Shown: one piece after another, positions 52,565 through 60,586 of the stretch
How positions within the stretch are numbered: the stretch's first letter is position 1
Layout: every line of letters begins with the position of its first letter
Source of the DNA: Larkinella rosea
Lineage (GTDB): Bacteria > Bacteroidota > Bacteroidia > Cytophagales > Spirosomataceae
Assembly (NCBI RefSeq): GCF_003858635.1
Contig: NZ_RQJO01000007.1
Span: 1,365,941 to 1,429,940, forward strand
Reading direction: 5' to 3'
Length of the DNA: 64,000 nucleotides
Notes under the pieces: model-generated
What the model saw: the letters and a program-made list of their open reading frames with translations, nothing else
Database searches by the model: none
What the model was told of the DNA's origin: nothing
Position numbers and translations under genes: made by a program

Positions 52565-53176
52565 ATGAAAAAGCAAGTCTTGTTTATCCATAGCGCAGGC
52601 CCGCAGGGTGCTCACGCCGGAAGTGGCGACTTGGTAGCCAATCTTAAGCAGGCCCTTGGACCACAATTTCGGGTCATTAGTCCGAAGATGCCGGACCCTG
52701 AAAATCCATCGTATGAATCGTGGAAACACCAGCTTGAAAAAGAACTTTTGACTCTGGAAAACGATGCCATTCTGGTCGGGCATTCGCTGGGAGGTTCTGT
52801 TTTATTGAAACATTTATCCGAAGAATACCTGCCAAAACCGGTCGCCGGGTTGTGTGTCGTTGCGGCACCGTATTGGGGAAAAAGGGGCTGGAAAAGTAAA
52901 GAGTTTACGCTACCAAACAACCTCTCAAAACTTGCTCAGCTTCCGGGAATTTTCGTATTTCACAGCAGCGACGATGAGGTGGTGCCGCCCGATCATTTAA
53001 CTTATTACGCGGAAAAGCTGCCATTTGCTTCAGTTTTGAGACTTTCGAATGGTGGGCATCTGTTCACGCACGGTAGCCCGGAACTGGTGGCCGCCATCAA
53101 GCGGTTAGCAAAAACCGATAAACTCAAACGCCCTGTTCCATCGAAAAACAAACCACGCGAGAGCCAAAATCAATGA
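52565..53176 (+). CDS. RBBP9/YdeN-type alpha/beta hydrolase
   Basis: 203 aa. KQVLFIHSAGPQG at the N-terminus, nucleophile elbow VGHSLGGS (Ser74), Asp in FHSSDDEVVPPDH and His in GGHLF complete a triad. The short size and the PSYESWKHQLEKEL segment are those of RBBP9/YdeN-type serine hydrolases; the natural substrate is not known. First of a run of small plus-strand enzyme genes, each with its own gap of 85-120 nt, and divergent from the glxA-type regulator. Confidence 0.85.
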   Translation: MKKQVLFIHSAGPQGAHAGSGDLVANLKQALGPQFRVISPKMPDPENPSYESWKHQLEKELLTLENDAILVGHSLGGSVLLKHLSEEYLPKPVAGLCVVAAPYWGKRGWKSKEFTLPNNLSKLAQLPGIFVFHSSDDEVVPPDHLTYYAEKLPFASVLRLSNGGHLFTHGSPELVAAIKRLAKTDKLKRPVPSKNKPRESQNQ

Positions 53177-53262
53177 TCGGTTTCAGGTACGGTTTTAATC
53201 AAAAATAAAATAAGATTCTCCAGGAAAAACGTCCAATTCTTTCACCTTAATCAACCCAAACA

Positions 53263-53697
53263 ATGGCGGTCATCAATCCTTATTTAAATTTCAATGGCAA
53301 TACTGAAGAAGCTTTTAACTTCTACAAATCGGTTTTTGGTGGCGAGTTTATCATGGTGCAACGTTTCAAAGATACCCCGCAAGGCGGGAATGTAGCAGAA
53401 GGTGAAGGCGACAAAATCATGCATATTTCGTTGCCAATTGGTAAATCTAACATCCTGATGGCGACGGATGCGCTCGAATCCATGGAGCATAAAGCCATTG
53501 CCGGAACCAATTTCCAGCTCTCCATCGGTACGGAAAGTCAGCAGGAAGCCGATACACTTTTTAATGGACTTTCGGCCGGCGGTCAGGTGGAAGTTCCGAT
53601 GGCAAAAATGTTCTGGGGGGCCTATTTCGGCATGTTCACGGATAAATTTGGCATTAAATGGATGATCAGTTACGACGAGAATGCGCTGCCGGGCTAA
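53263..53697 (+). CDS. VOC family protein (PhnB/glyoxalase-like)
   Basis: 144 aa. INPYLNFNGNTEEAFNFYKSVFGGEFIMVQRFKD, ISLPIGKSNILMATDA, EADTLFNGLSAGGQVEVPMAKMFWGAYFGMFTDKFGIKWMISY follow the PhnB-like branch of the vicinal-oxygen-chelate fold exactly. Family members bind metal and small molecules; many are annotated as 3-demethylubiquinone methyltransferase-like but lack that activity. Followed by a strong hairpin. Confidence 0.88.
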   Translation: MAVINPYLNFNGNTEEAFNFYKSVFGGEFIMVQRFKDTPQGGNVAEGEGDKIMHISLPIGKSNILMATDALESMEHKAIAGTNFQLSIGTESQQEADTLFNGLSAGGQVEVPMAKMFWGAYFGMFTDKFGIKWMISYDENALPG

Positions 53698-53754
53698 TTT
53701 AAAACCGCTTTTCGTAGTTAACAGTAACAACAAATAAATCATTGAATAAATAGT

Positions 53755-53786
53755 CGTTGAAGCCCGCAACAATGCGGGCTTCAACG
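53755..53786 (+). terminator. Very strong hairpin between VOC and DHFR-like genes
   Basis: CGTTGAAGCCCGCA / TGCGGGCTTCAACG, 14-bp perfect stem with loop ACAA. No U-tract follows (ATAAGATTGG), and the next ATG is 28 nt downstream. Confidence 0.6.
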
Positions 53787-53813
53787 ATAAGATTGGCAAC
53801 CTAAAAAGTTGAG

Positions 53814-54389
53814 ATGAGAAAGGTAAAACTGCAAATACAAATCTCACTCGATGGCTTCGTAGCGACCCAAACCGGTGAGCAGTATTGGATGAGCTGGAAT
53901 TGGGATGACATTCTGAATCAGTATGTTGCCGACCTTGCCGACACGACCGATACCATGTTGATTGGCCGGGTAACGTACGAAGGTATGGCCAATTACTGGC
54001 CGGATGCCGCAACGAATCCGGATGCAGACAAGGACGAAGCGGCCTTTGCAAAAAAAATGAATGCCATAACCAAAGTCGTTTTTTCGCATACGCTCGATCA
54101 CGTTACCTGGTGTAATTCCAGACTTGCCACCGAGAACGCAGCGGACGAAATTGCTAAATTAAAGCAGCAATCCGGAAAAGACATTATTGTTTACGGCGGA
54201 GCGACAATGGTTTCTTCCCTTATCAAATCGGGCATCATTGATGAATATCATCTGTTCGTCAACCCCGTCGTTTTAGGTACCGGTATGCCCATCTGGCATG
54301 TCATTCAGGAGCAGCTAAAGCTGAAGTTGATAAAAATGACAACCAGTAGTACCGGTATTGTTATTCTCTGCTATCAACCGGAGAAATAA
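53814..54389 (+). CDS. Dihydrofolate reductase family protein (RibD C-terminal-like)
   Basis: 191 aa. RKVKLQIQISLDGFVA, DTMLIGRVTYEGMANYWPDA, KVVFSHTLDHVTWCNSRL, DIIVYGGATMVSSLIKSGIIDEYHLFVNPVVLGTGMPIW are the usual signatures of the RibD_C/YwjB-YyaP group. These are NADPH-dependent reductase folds; physiological substrate unknown, and not the essential DHFR. Start at 53814 follows the hairpin. Codon use is like its neighbours. Confidence 0.9.
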   Translation: MRKVKLQIQISLDGFVATQTGEQYWMSWNWDDILNQYVADLADTTDTMLIGRVTYEGMANYWPDAATNPDADKDEAAFAKKMNAITKVVFSHTLDHVTWCNSRLATENAADEIAKLKQQSGKDIIVYGGATMVSSLIKSGIIDEYHLFVNPVVLGTGMPIWHVIQEQLKLKLIKMTTSSTGIVILCYQPEK

Positions 54390-54394
54390 TGTCC

Positions 54395-54402
54395 TAAATT
54401 TG
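54395..54402 (+). promoter_or_regulatory. -7 box of the 78-aa gene
   Basis: TAAATTTG, exact consensus, 33 nt before the ATG at 54436; lies directly behind the DHFR-like stop. Confidence 0.5.
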
Positions 54403-54435
54403 CGTCCCTATTCACATCATAAAAATACAGGTGTC

Positions 54436-54672
54436 ATGGTAGAAGTTTTTAAAACTGACGTAAAAGATCAGCGCCAGGCGAAAAGGCTTATCGATCAGAT
54501 ACACGAACTTTTTTCGGATTATACCGCCAATTTTGATCTGGAAGACTGCGATAAAATCCTGCGCATTAAATCGGCTTCAGGAAACGTTGAAACCTGTTTT
54601 GTCATCACTATTTTGCGGGATTTTGGATTTCATGCAGAAGTTTTACCGGACGACGATCTGGCCTGTGCATAA
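54436..54672 (+). CDS. Hypothetical 78-aa protein
   Basis: Start at 54436 (MVEVFKTDVKDQRQAKRLIDQIHELFSDYTANFDLEDCDKILRIKS), placed by the -7 box upstream; the longer frame overlaps the previous gene. Soluble, alpha/beta pattern resembling a ferredoxin-like half (beta-alpha-beta-beta-alpha), which is common in small Bacteroidota proteins of unknown role. Ends 57 nt before the PQQ dehydrogenase. Confidence 0.7.
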   Translation: MVEVFKTDVKDQRQAKRLIDQIHELFSDYTANFDLEDCDKILRIKSASGNVETCFVITILRDFGFHAEVLPDDDLACA

Positions 54673-54729
54673 ATTTTCGGAGCGATTGGTTATTATTACG
54701 ATTCGAAGCACCCGACTGCCATCTCTTCC

Positions 54730-56898
54730 ATGCGTCAACTCTGTAATCGATTCACTCGTTGGGCTACCCACCAGCGTAGCCTGTTTATTCTCTCGCTTCC
54801 GTTTCTTTTTCTGGCCGGTTATCAAACGGGCGATACTAAAAACCGCAGTTGGAGTATCTACAAAGCCGACGCCGAAAGCACCAGTTATTCAGAACTTAAC
54901 CAGATTAATGTCGCAAATGCCGGTCAATTGAAACTGGCCTGGACGTTCCATCCGAACGACGCTAAAACCGGTGCCCGAGCGGGCAGTAGCGAGTGCAATC
55001 CCATTATCATCGACGGAATCCTGTATGCCACCTCGGCCCGGCACCGGGTTTATGCCGTCGATGCGGCTACGGGTGAACAAAAATGGGCTTTCGATCCATT
55101 CGACGGCGGTGAAGGCGGGGGCGTTAGCCGGGGTGTAACCTATTGGGAAGACGGTGCGGACAAACGAATTCTCGTCACGGGCGAAGACATTTTATTTGCA
55201 CTGGATGCCAAAACCGGAAAACCGATTCCGGGCTTTGGCAAAAACGGGCGGGTTAGCATGAATATCGGATTGCGGGATGCGCCCGAAACCATCTCCGTCA
55301 TTCCGACCTCACCCGGTATTGTTTATCAGGATCTGCTGATCATGGGGGCCGAAGTTTCCGAATTATACGGGGCACAACCCGGTTACATTCGGGCGTATAA
55401 TATCCGGAACGGAAAACTGGAATGGACATTTCACACGATTCCGTTACCGGGCGAACCGGGTTACGAAACCTGGCCCAAAGAAGCCTACAAATACGCCGGT
55501 GGCGTCAACGACTGGGCGGGAATGAGTGTGGATACCAAACGCGGAATGGTTTTTCTGGCCCTGGGTTCTCCCTCCTACGATTTTTACGGAGCCGACCGGA
55601 AAGGGTCAAACCTGTACGGAAACAGCGTGGTTGCACTGGATGCCAAAACCGGTACATACCGCTGGCATTACCAAACCGTCCACCACGATTTGTGGGATTA
55701 CGACCTGCCTGCTCCTCCAAACCTGGTTACGATAGAACGCGACGGGCGGAAAATCGATGCCGTCGCGCAGGTGACCAAACACGGCTTTGTATTCGTTTTC
55801 GACCGGGAAACCGGAGAATCGTTATTTCCAATTGAAGAACGCAGGGTGCCGGTTTCTCACCTGCCGGGAGAAGAAGCCTGGGCAACGCAGCCATTCCCGT
55901 TAAAACCGAAACCGTTCGCCCGTCAGCACATGACCGAAGCGGATTTGACTAACTATTCGGTAGCGGGGCACGATTCGATTGTGAAGAAATTCCGATCGAT
56001 GCGGTACGAAGGGCTGTTTACTCCGCCGGACTTGAAAGGAACGCTCATGCTGCCCGGAACCCGGGGGGGCGCCGAATGGGGCGGGGCGGCTTATGATCCA
56101 ACCACGAGTATTTTGTACGTCAAATCCAACGACTCGCCGGAAATCCAGTCGATGCAGCGGGTCGATCCGGAAAAAGAAGCCAAAGACCGAACGGTTTTTG
56201 CGCAGGGCCGGTCGTTGTACATGACCTACTGCGTTAGCTGCCACGGAAAAGACAAAAATGGAGACGAACCCACTTACCCCTCACTCATTGGCCTCCGAAA
56301 TCGGATGAGCCGGGAATCGGCTTTGGCTAAAATCAAACAGGGTGGTGGAAAGATGCCCGCGTTTGCCAGTGTGGTAAAAGGCAAGGAACAGGGCATTATT
56401 GCGTTTCTCTTCGATCGGGAAAAAAATTCCAGTAAAGTGACAAAACTGGAAACCGGGCAAACGCAGAAAGGAGCTGATAAATACCTGAATCTGACGGCGT
56501 ACGGTCACTTTCGCGATTCACAGGGGCGTCCGGCGATCAAACCGCCCTGGGGAACGCTGAACGCCATCAATCTGAACACCGGCGACTATGCCTGGCAAAT
56601 TCCGCTGGGGAACGATCCGGAATTACAGGAACAGAATGCGCCCGAAACCGGTCTTGAAGGATCAGCCGGACCGATTGTCACCGCCGGTGGGCTGGTTTTC
56701 ATCAGCGGCACCAAAGACCGCAAATTGAAAGCGTTCGACAAATCAACCGGAAAACAGGTTTGGGAAACGACGCTCCCCGGAATCGCCAATGCCACGGCCT
56801 GCACGTACTGGAGCGGTGACAAACAATTCGTGGCGGTGTCAGTCGGCGGGAGCAAAGAAAATCCGGCCGGTTCCATCATGGCGTTTTCACTGCCCTGA
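54730..56898 (+). CDS. PQQ-dependent dehydrogenase with inserted cytochrome c domain
   Basis: 722 aa. Signal region LFILSLPFLFLAGYQTG (no lipobox Cys). The quinoprotein propeller starts WSIYKADAESTSYSELNQINVANAGQLKLAW; TSARHRVYAVDAATGEQKWAFDP, VVALDAKTGTYRWHYQTVHHDLWDYDLPAPPNLV and GTRGGAEWGGAAYDP are typical of membrane/periplasmic glucose or alcohol quinoproteins. Near residue 500 a haem c domain is inserted (YCVSCHGKDKNGDE, later GGKMPAFASV with axial Met), after which the last propeller blades resume (AINLNTGDYAWQIPLG, VFISGTKDRKLKAFDKSTGKQVW). It should oxidise a sugar or alcohol in the periplasm and pass electrons internally. No PQQ biosynthesis genes are visible here. Confidence 0.92.
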   Translation: MRQLCNRFTRWATHQRSLFILSLPFLFLAGYQTGDTKNRSWSIYKADAESTSYSELNQINVANAGQLKLAWTFHPNDAKTGARAGSSECNPIIIDGILYATSARHRVYAVDAATGEQKWAFDPFDGGEGGGVSRGVTYWEDGADKRILVTGEDILFALDAKTGKPIPGFGKNGRVSMNIGLRDAPETISVIPTSPGIVYQDLLIMGAEVSELYGAQPGYIRAYNIRNGKLEWTFHTIPLPGEPGYETWPKEAYKYAGGVNDWAGMSVDTKRGMVFLALGSPSYDFYGADRKGSNLYGNSVVALDAKTGTYRWHYQTVHHDLWDYDLPAPPNLVTIERDGRKIDAVAQVTKHGFVFVFDRETGESLFPIEERRVPVSHLPGEEAWATQPFPLKPKPFARQHMTEADLTNYSVAGHDSIVKKFRSMRYEGLFTPPDLKGTLMLPGTRGGAEWGGAAYDPTTSILYVKSNDSPEIQSMQRVDPEKEAKDRTVFAQGRSLYMTYCVSCHGKDKNGDEPTYPSLIGLRNRMSRESALAKIKQGGGKMPAFASVVKGKEQGIIAFLFDREKNSSKVTKLETGQTQKGADKYLNLTAYGHFRDSQGRPAIKPPWGTLNAINLNTGDYAWQIPLGNDPELQEQNAPETGLEGSAGPIVTAGGLVFISGTKDRKLKAFDKSTGKQVWETTLPGIANATACTYWSGDKQFVAVSVGGSKENPAGSIMAFSLP

Positions 56899-56938
56899 AG
56901 AACCGGCCGGATTGGCAATACGACCAAATCGTTTTTAC

Positions 56939-58150
56939 TTAGTTGGATTTTCCAACCAGTTTCCACTGATAAACACTACCTGCTTTTTCAATACCAAAGT
57001 AATCAAACGAACCGGTCGCGCGATCGCCGTAAGTGTCCAGCGTCGTGGGGCCGGTGGCACCGGTGTAGGCATTGGCCTGGGTGGTAAACAGGCTTTCCAG
57101 ATCATCCAGATTGGCCGGAACGCCGTTTCCGGCTTCAATGGTTTTGGCAATTACCCACATCGCATCATACACCGCGATCCCAAACGCATCCGGGTCAATG
57201 CCTGTTTTGGTTTTAATCCGGGCGATCAAAGGCTCCCAGGCCGACTTGTAAGTATCGGAAAGACCATATGTCGGGGTAAAAAACTGAGTGGCAATTGCAA
57301 AGTCAGCCGCGTCGGCATCGGCGATCAAAGCTGCACTTAATGCCACGCCGTCCGCACCAAACCAGCGAACCGAACTCAAAACCGGGTCGGCCGCTGCCTG
57401 TTTAAAAAGGTTAACGCACTCATCGAACGACGCCAGATAAACCGCCACTTTAGCGGCTCCATACGTTGTTGTCAACGCCGTTATCTGCGCTTTGATGGCG
57501 GCAATCTGGGCCGAAAAATCCGTTACTGAAGTTCCGTAAGGCGTTAGCGCCTGAACTTCGCCCCCGGCGGTGGTGAACGACGCACCAGTGGCGTTTTGCA
57601 AGCCTTTGTTTCCGGCATCATCCCGGGCAATGGTAATCAATCCGCGAATGCCCTGATCAAAGATGGTTTTGGCAATGGCCGCTCCTTCGATTTTGTCCGC
57701 CGGACAAAACCGGAAAACCGGATCTCCGGCAATGGCCAGACTTCCCGCCGTACTGCCCTGGCTGATGACAATTGCATTGCGACCGGCGGTCAAGGGCAGA
57801 ATAGCCGCCAGCTCGGCGCTGGATTGCGGCCCGATAAAAAACCGGTGGCCTGCGTCAGCCGCCGTGGTGAAAAAACCGGTCGCCAAACTGGCATCCAGTT
57901 TCGTATCGTAGGTCGTCATGCTCAACCGATACGGACTCCCTTTTCCCTGAAAATAGGCGTTAATGTCTTCTTCCGCGATTTCCATCGCGGCTGCCGTCGT
58001 GTTGCCGAGCGACGACCAGTTGCCCGTCAGGGAGGACAGTCCGGCGATTTCAATGGTGGCGGGTTGTAAATGATCTTGTACGGAGCAGCCGGATAGGGAA
58101 GAAATAACAAAAAGAGATCCGGCAAGGCTTAGGTTTTTCAGGAATGTCAT
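56939..58150 (-). CDS. Orphan periplasmic-binding lipoprotein (branched-chain amino acid type)
   Basis: 403 aa. Lipoprotein signal with lipobox LSGC (SLFVISSLSGCSVQDH). The rest is a Peripla_BP_6 fold: IEIAGLSSLTGNWSSLGNTTAAAMEIAEEDINAYF, FFIGPQSSAELAAILPL, VISQGSTAGSLAIAGDPVFRFCPAD, WFGADGVALSAALI, DAFGIAVYDAMWVIAKTIEAG. LivK-like proteins normally feed an ABC importer, but no permease or ATPase gene is near. It may act as a sensor or scavenging protein. Convergent with the PQQ dehydrogenase. The 233 bp upstream (58151-58383) contain nothing I can assign. Confidence 0.85.
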   Translation of the reverse strand: MTFLKNLSLAGSLFVISSLSGCSVQDHLQPATIEIAGLSSLTGNWSSLGNTTAAAMEIAEEDINAYFQGKGSPYRLSMTTYDTKLDASLATGFFTTAADAGHRFFIGPQSSAELAAILPLTAGRNAIVISQGSTAGSLAIAGDPVFRFCPADKIEGAAIAKTIFDQGIRGLITIARDDAGNKGLQNATGASFTTAGGEVQALTPYGTSVTDFSAQIAAIKAQITALTTTYGAAKVAVYLASFDECVNLFKQAAADPVLSSVRWFGADGVALSAALIADADAADFAIATQFFTPTYGLSDTYKSAWEPLIARIKTKTGIDPDAFGIAVYDAMWVIAKTIEAGNGVPANLDDLESLFTTQANAYTGATGPTTLDTYGDRATGSFDYFGIEKAGSVYQWKLVGKSN

Positions 58151-58383
58151 CAGCTATTTTTTTGGCGAAAATATACAAATTATCTCCTGATATATGATCA
58201 ATTGCTCCAACAATTAAGTCTGATAACTTATTATTCAGTCAAGTTATAACGGTTACCATCCAAGTTGTTTTTCCCTGCTAGTCAGTGCACAAGATTTTAA
58301 CTTACTCTCCTTTCTGCTGATCACCTGCACGATTTTAAAAACTGATAATTTACCGTACCGGCCCGGAATAACATCGGATCGCA

Positions 58384-59517
58384 CTAACTCAACCGGTCTT
58401 TAAAACTTTCGTAGCCATACGACTTGACCAGCCGAAACGTTTCGTTTTCCTGCCAGATTCCGATTGAAGGCAGGTTAACACCGTTAAATGTGGTCGTTTT
58501 CACCATCGTATAGTGAATCATGTCGTCGAAAATAATTCGATCACCGATTTGCAGTGGTTCGTCAAAACTGTAATCGCCCATGAAATCGCCCGCCAGGCAC
58601 GTCATCCCTCCCAGCCGGTAGGTCGGTTTTCCGGCCACCGGTTCGTGGTAGGAATTCAGAATACGCGGTTTGTAAGGCATTTCAAGTGTATCCGGCATGT
58701 GGGCAGCAAAGGAAGTATCGAGGATAGCTACCCTAATGCCTTGGCTGTCAACAACATCTAACACCGAGGAAACCAGCACGCCGGTTTGCCAGCCAATGGC
58801 CGAGCCTGGTTCCAGAATGACCTCTACGTTGTATTTTTGCCGAAATGTTTGCAGCAGGCCAATCAGGTGGTCGGTACTGTAACCTTCACGAGTCATCAAA
58901 TGTCCACCGCCCATATTGACCCATTTCGCCTGATGGAGCAAATCGGCAAACCGGCTTTCCAGCGCTTCCAGTGTGCGTTCGAGGGTGTACGAATCATTTT
59001 CGCAAAGCGTGTGAAAGTGAATGCCTGCAATTCCTTCCGGTAATGAATCCCCAATCAAATCCCTTGTTACCCCCAATCTCGAACCGGGAACACAGGGATT
59101 GTACATATCCGTAGCCACTTCCGAATACTGCGGATTGACGCGAATCCCGCAGGAGACGCCCGAACCCATCGCCCGGTTTTTAAACCGCTCCCACTGACTC
59201 AACGAGTTGAAAGTAAGATGGCTGCTGCGTTCCAGAATCTCATCAAATTCATCGTCACGAATCGCCGGAATGTAGGTGTGAGCCTGGATACCCATGTACT
59301 CGTTCACCAGCTTGATTTCGTTCAATGAACTGGCCGTGGCTCCCGACAGATAGTGTTTCACCAGGGGAAAAGCGCTGTACATCGAGAACCCTTTAAGGGC
59401 CAGAATAATCTGAACACCGGCCCGTTGCTGAACCGAATCGATCAGCGACAAATTAGCTCGTAGCCTGGTCTCTTCCAATACAAAACAGGGCGAGGGAATG
59501 AGAGAATAGTCGATCAT
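58384..59517 (-). CDS. nspC: Carboxynorspermidine/carboxyspermidine decarboxylase
   Basis: 377 aa from the ATG at 59517 (MIDYSLIPSPCFVLEETRLRANLSLIDSVQQ). PLP-dependent alanine-racemase-fold decarboxylase: LALKGFSMYSAFPLVKHYLSGATASSLNEIKL (PLP Lys), GIHFHTLCENDSYTL, WVNMGGGHLMTREGY, EPGSAIGWQTGVLV and YRLGGMTCLAGDFMGDY (catalytic Cys region). It decarboxylates carboxyspermidine to spermidine. Its partner dehydrogenase is 2.5 kb away on the same strand (62062-63270) with tonB between. Confidence 0.95.
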   Translation of the reverse strand: MIDYSLIPSPCFVLEETRLRANLSLIDSVQQRAGVQIILALKGFSMYSAFPLVKHYLSGATASSLNEIKLVNEYMGIQAHTYIPAIRDDEFDEILERSSHLTFNSLSQWERFKNRAMGSGVSCGIRVNPQYSEVATDMYNPCVPGSRLGVTRDLIGDSLPEGIAGIHFHTLCENDSYTLERTLEALESRFADLLHQAKWVNMGGGHLMTREGYSTDHLIGLLQTFRQKYNVEVILEPGSAIGWQTGVLVSSVLDVVDSQGIRVAILDTSFAAHMPDTLEMPYKPRILNSYHEPVAGKPTYRLGGMTCLAGDFMGDYSFDEPLQIGDRIIFDDMIHYTMVKTTTFNGVNLPSIGIWQENETFRLVKSYGYESFKDRLS

Positions 59518-59556
59518 TGGCGAGTAAAAACCGTTCGAGTGGTTGTATATTGCCCA

Positions 59557-59564
59557 CAAAAGTA
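59557..59564 (-). promoter_or_regulatory. -7 box of nspC
   Basis: TACTTTTG on the minus strand, exact consensus, 39 nt before the ATG at 59517. No -33 TTG at normal spacing. Confidence 0.5.
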
Positions 59565-59593
59565 GGGAAAACGACGGTTTTGTACCGCATAAA

Positions 59594-59624
59594 AAACCCC
59601 GCTGGTCCAAATCCGGCGGGGTTT
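59594..59624 (-). terminator. Terminator after tonB
   Basis: Minus strand: AAACCCCGCCGG, 7-nt loop, CCAGCGGGGTTTTTT. 12-bp stem with one G-U and a T-run. Confidence 0.9.
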
Positions 59625-59641
59625 ATCATTGGCCGAAAAAG

Positions 59642-60463
59642 TTATTCCAACGCAAAGACAACTGGCAGGTTAAACCGGACACGCACCGGACGTCCCGATT
59701 GTTTGCCCGGTTGCCATTTTGGCATTTTATTTACGACCCGAATGGCTTCTTCATCACACCCAAACCCAATGCCTTTAATAACCGAGACATCCACGATACT
59801 TCCATCGGTATTGACTACAAACTGAAGGTAGACCCGCCCGGAAATGGAAGCCCGCGCAGCCGAAGGTGGGTAGTGCAGGTTTTTTTGCATGAAATCGGCC
59901 ATTCCTTTCAATCCACCGGGAAATTGGGGATCCTGTTCAACTTTCAGGAAAACTTCGTCCGGTTTTCGCTCCACCTCGACGGCTTTCTCCACCGGCGCCG
60001 GACCCGCCGTTTCCGTCGGAGCTTCGATCACATCCAGCGCGTTCGGATCGCCGTCCTGGGTTTTATCACTCGTTACTTTGTCGACCAGTTCCTCTACAGT
60101 TGGCACCGTCACCTCATCCGGAGCATCTGCGACAACTTCCGGCGGCAAACTCCGGATTGTTGGCAATTGTACCGGAATCTCAACTTTTGGCGGCACCACC
60201 ACAGGCGGTTCTTCCTGCGGCAATACCTTAACTTTTTCCAGGTCGATCACGGTCATTATCTGATCCGGCGCTTCGTCCGGCTTAAAATGATTGTAGAGCG
60301 TAGGCGTAGCCAGAGCAGCTCCAAACAAGGCAATTCCTAACCAAAGCGCCCGGCTGGCATTCCGGTTATAAATCTGGCGCAACTCGTAAGCACCATACAA
60401 TTTGTTGCGGTTTTCAAATACGATGTCGTCCAGTGTGGCGACGTCAAGCTGTTCGGTTGTCAT
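59642..60463 (-). CDS. tonB: Energy transducer TonB
   Basis: 273 aa from the ATG at 60463; the frame to 60568 would include the promoter. The N-terminus TLDDIVFENRNKLYGAYELRQIYNRNASRALWLGIALFG with one membrane helix is the Bacteroidota TonB form. A Pro/Val/Glu-rich periplasmic linker follows (PQEEPPVVVPPKVEIPV...), then the TonB C-terminal domain (QDPQFPGGLKGMADFMQKNLHYPPSAARASISGRVYLQFVVNTDGSI and MPKWQPGKQSGRPVRVRFNLPVVF). It couples proton-motive force from ExbBD (not in the window) to outer-membrane transporters such as the SusC here. Divergent from the glucanase. Confidence 0.95.
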   Translation of the reverse strand: MTTEQLDVATLDDIVFENRNKLYGAYELRQIYNRNASRALWLGIALFGAALATPTLYNHFKPDEAPDQIMTVIDLEKVKVLPQEEPPVVVPPKVEIPVQLPTIRSLPPEVVADAPDEVTVPTVEELVDKVTSDKTQDGDPNALDVIEAPTETAGPAPVEKAVEVERKPDEVFLKVEQDPQFPGGLKGMADFMQKNLHYPPSAARASISGRVYLQFVVNTDGSIVDVSVIKGIGFGCDEEAIRVVNKMPKWQPGKQSGRPVRVRFNLPVVFALE

Positions 60464-60489
60464 GGCTAAATCGACGTTAGTGGCTGTTA

Positions 60490-60519
60490 CAAATATATAT
60501 AGGAAAATTATATATACAA
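60490..60519 (-). promoter_or_regulatory. Promoter of tonB
   Basis: Minus strand: TTG (60519-60517), 19-nt spacer, TATATTTG (60497-60490): full consensus; ATG 26 nt downstream. Confidence 0.75.
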
Positions 60520-60586
60520 GTTTCCAGTCAACTATTTTATTTTCTTTATAGTATCTTTCAAAATTCATCCTGCTGCCTACCGCACC

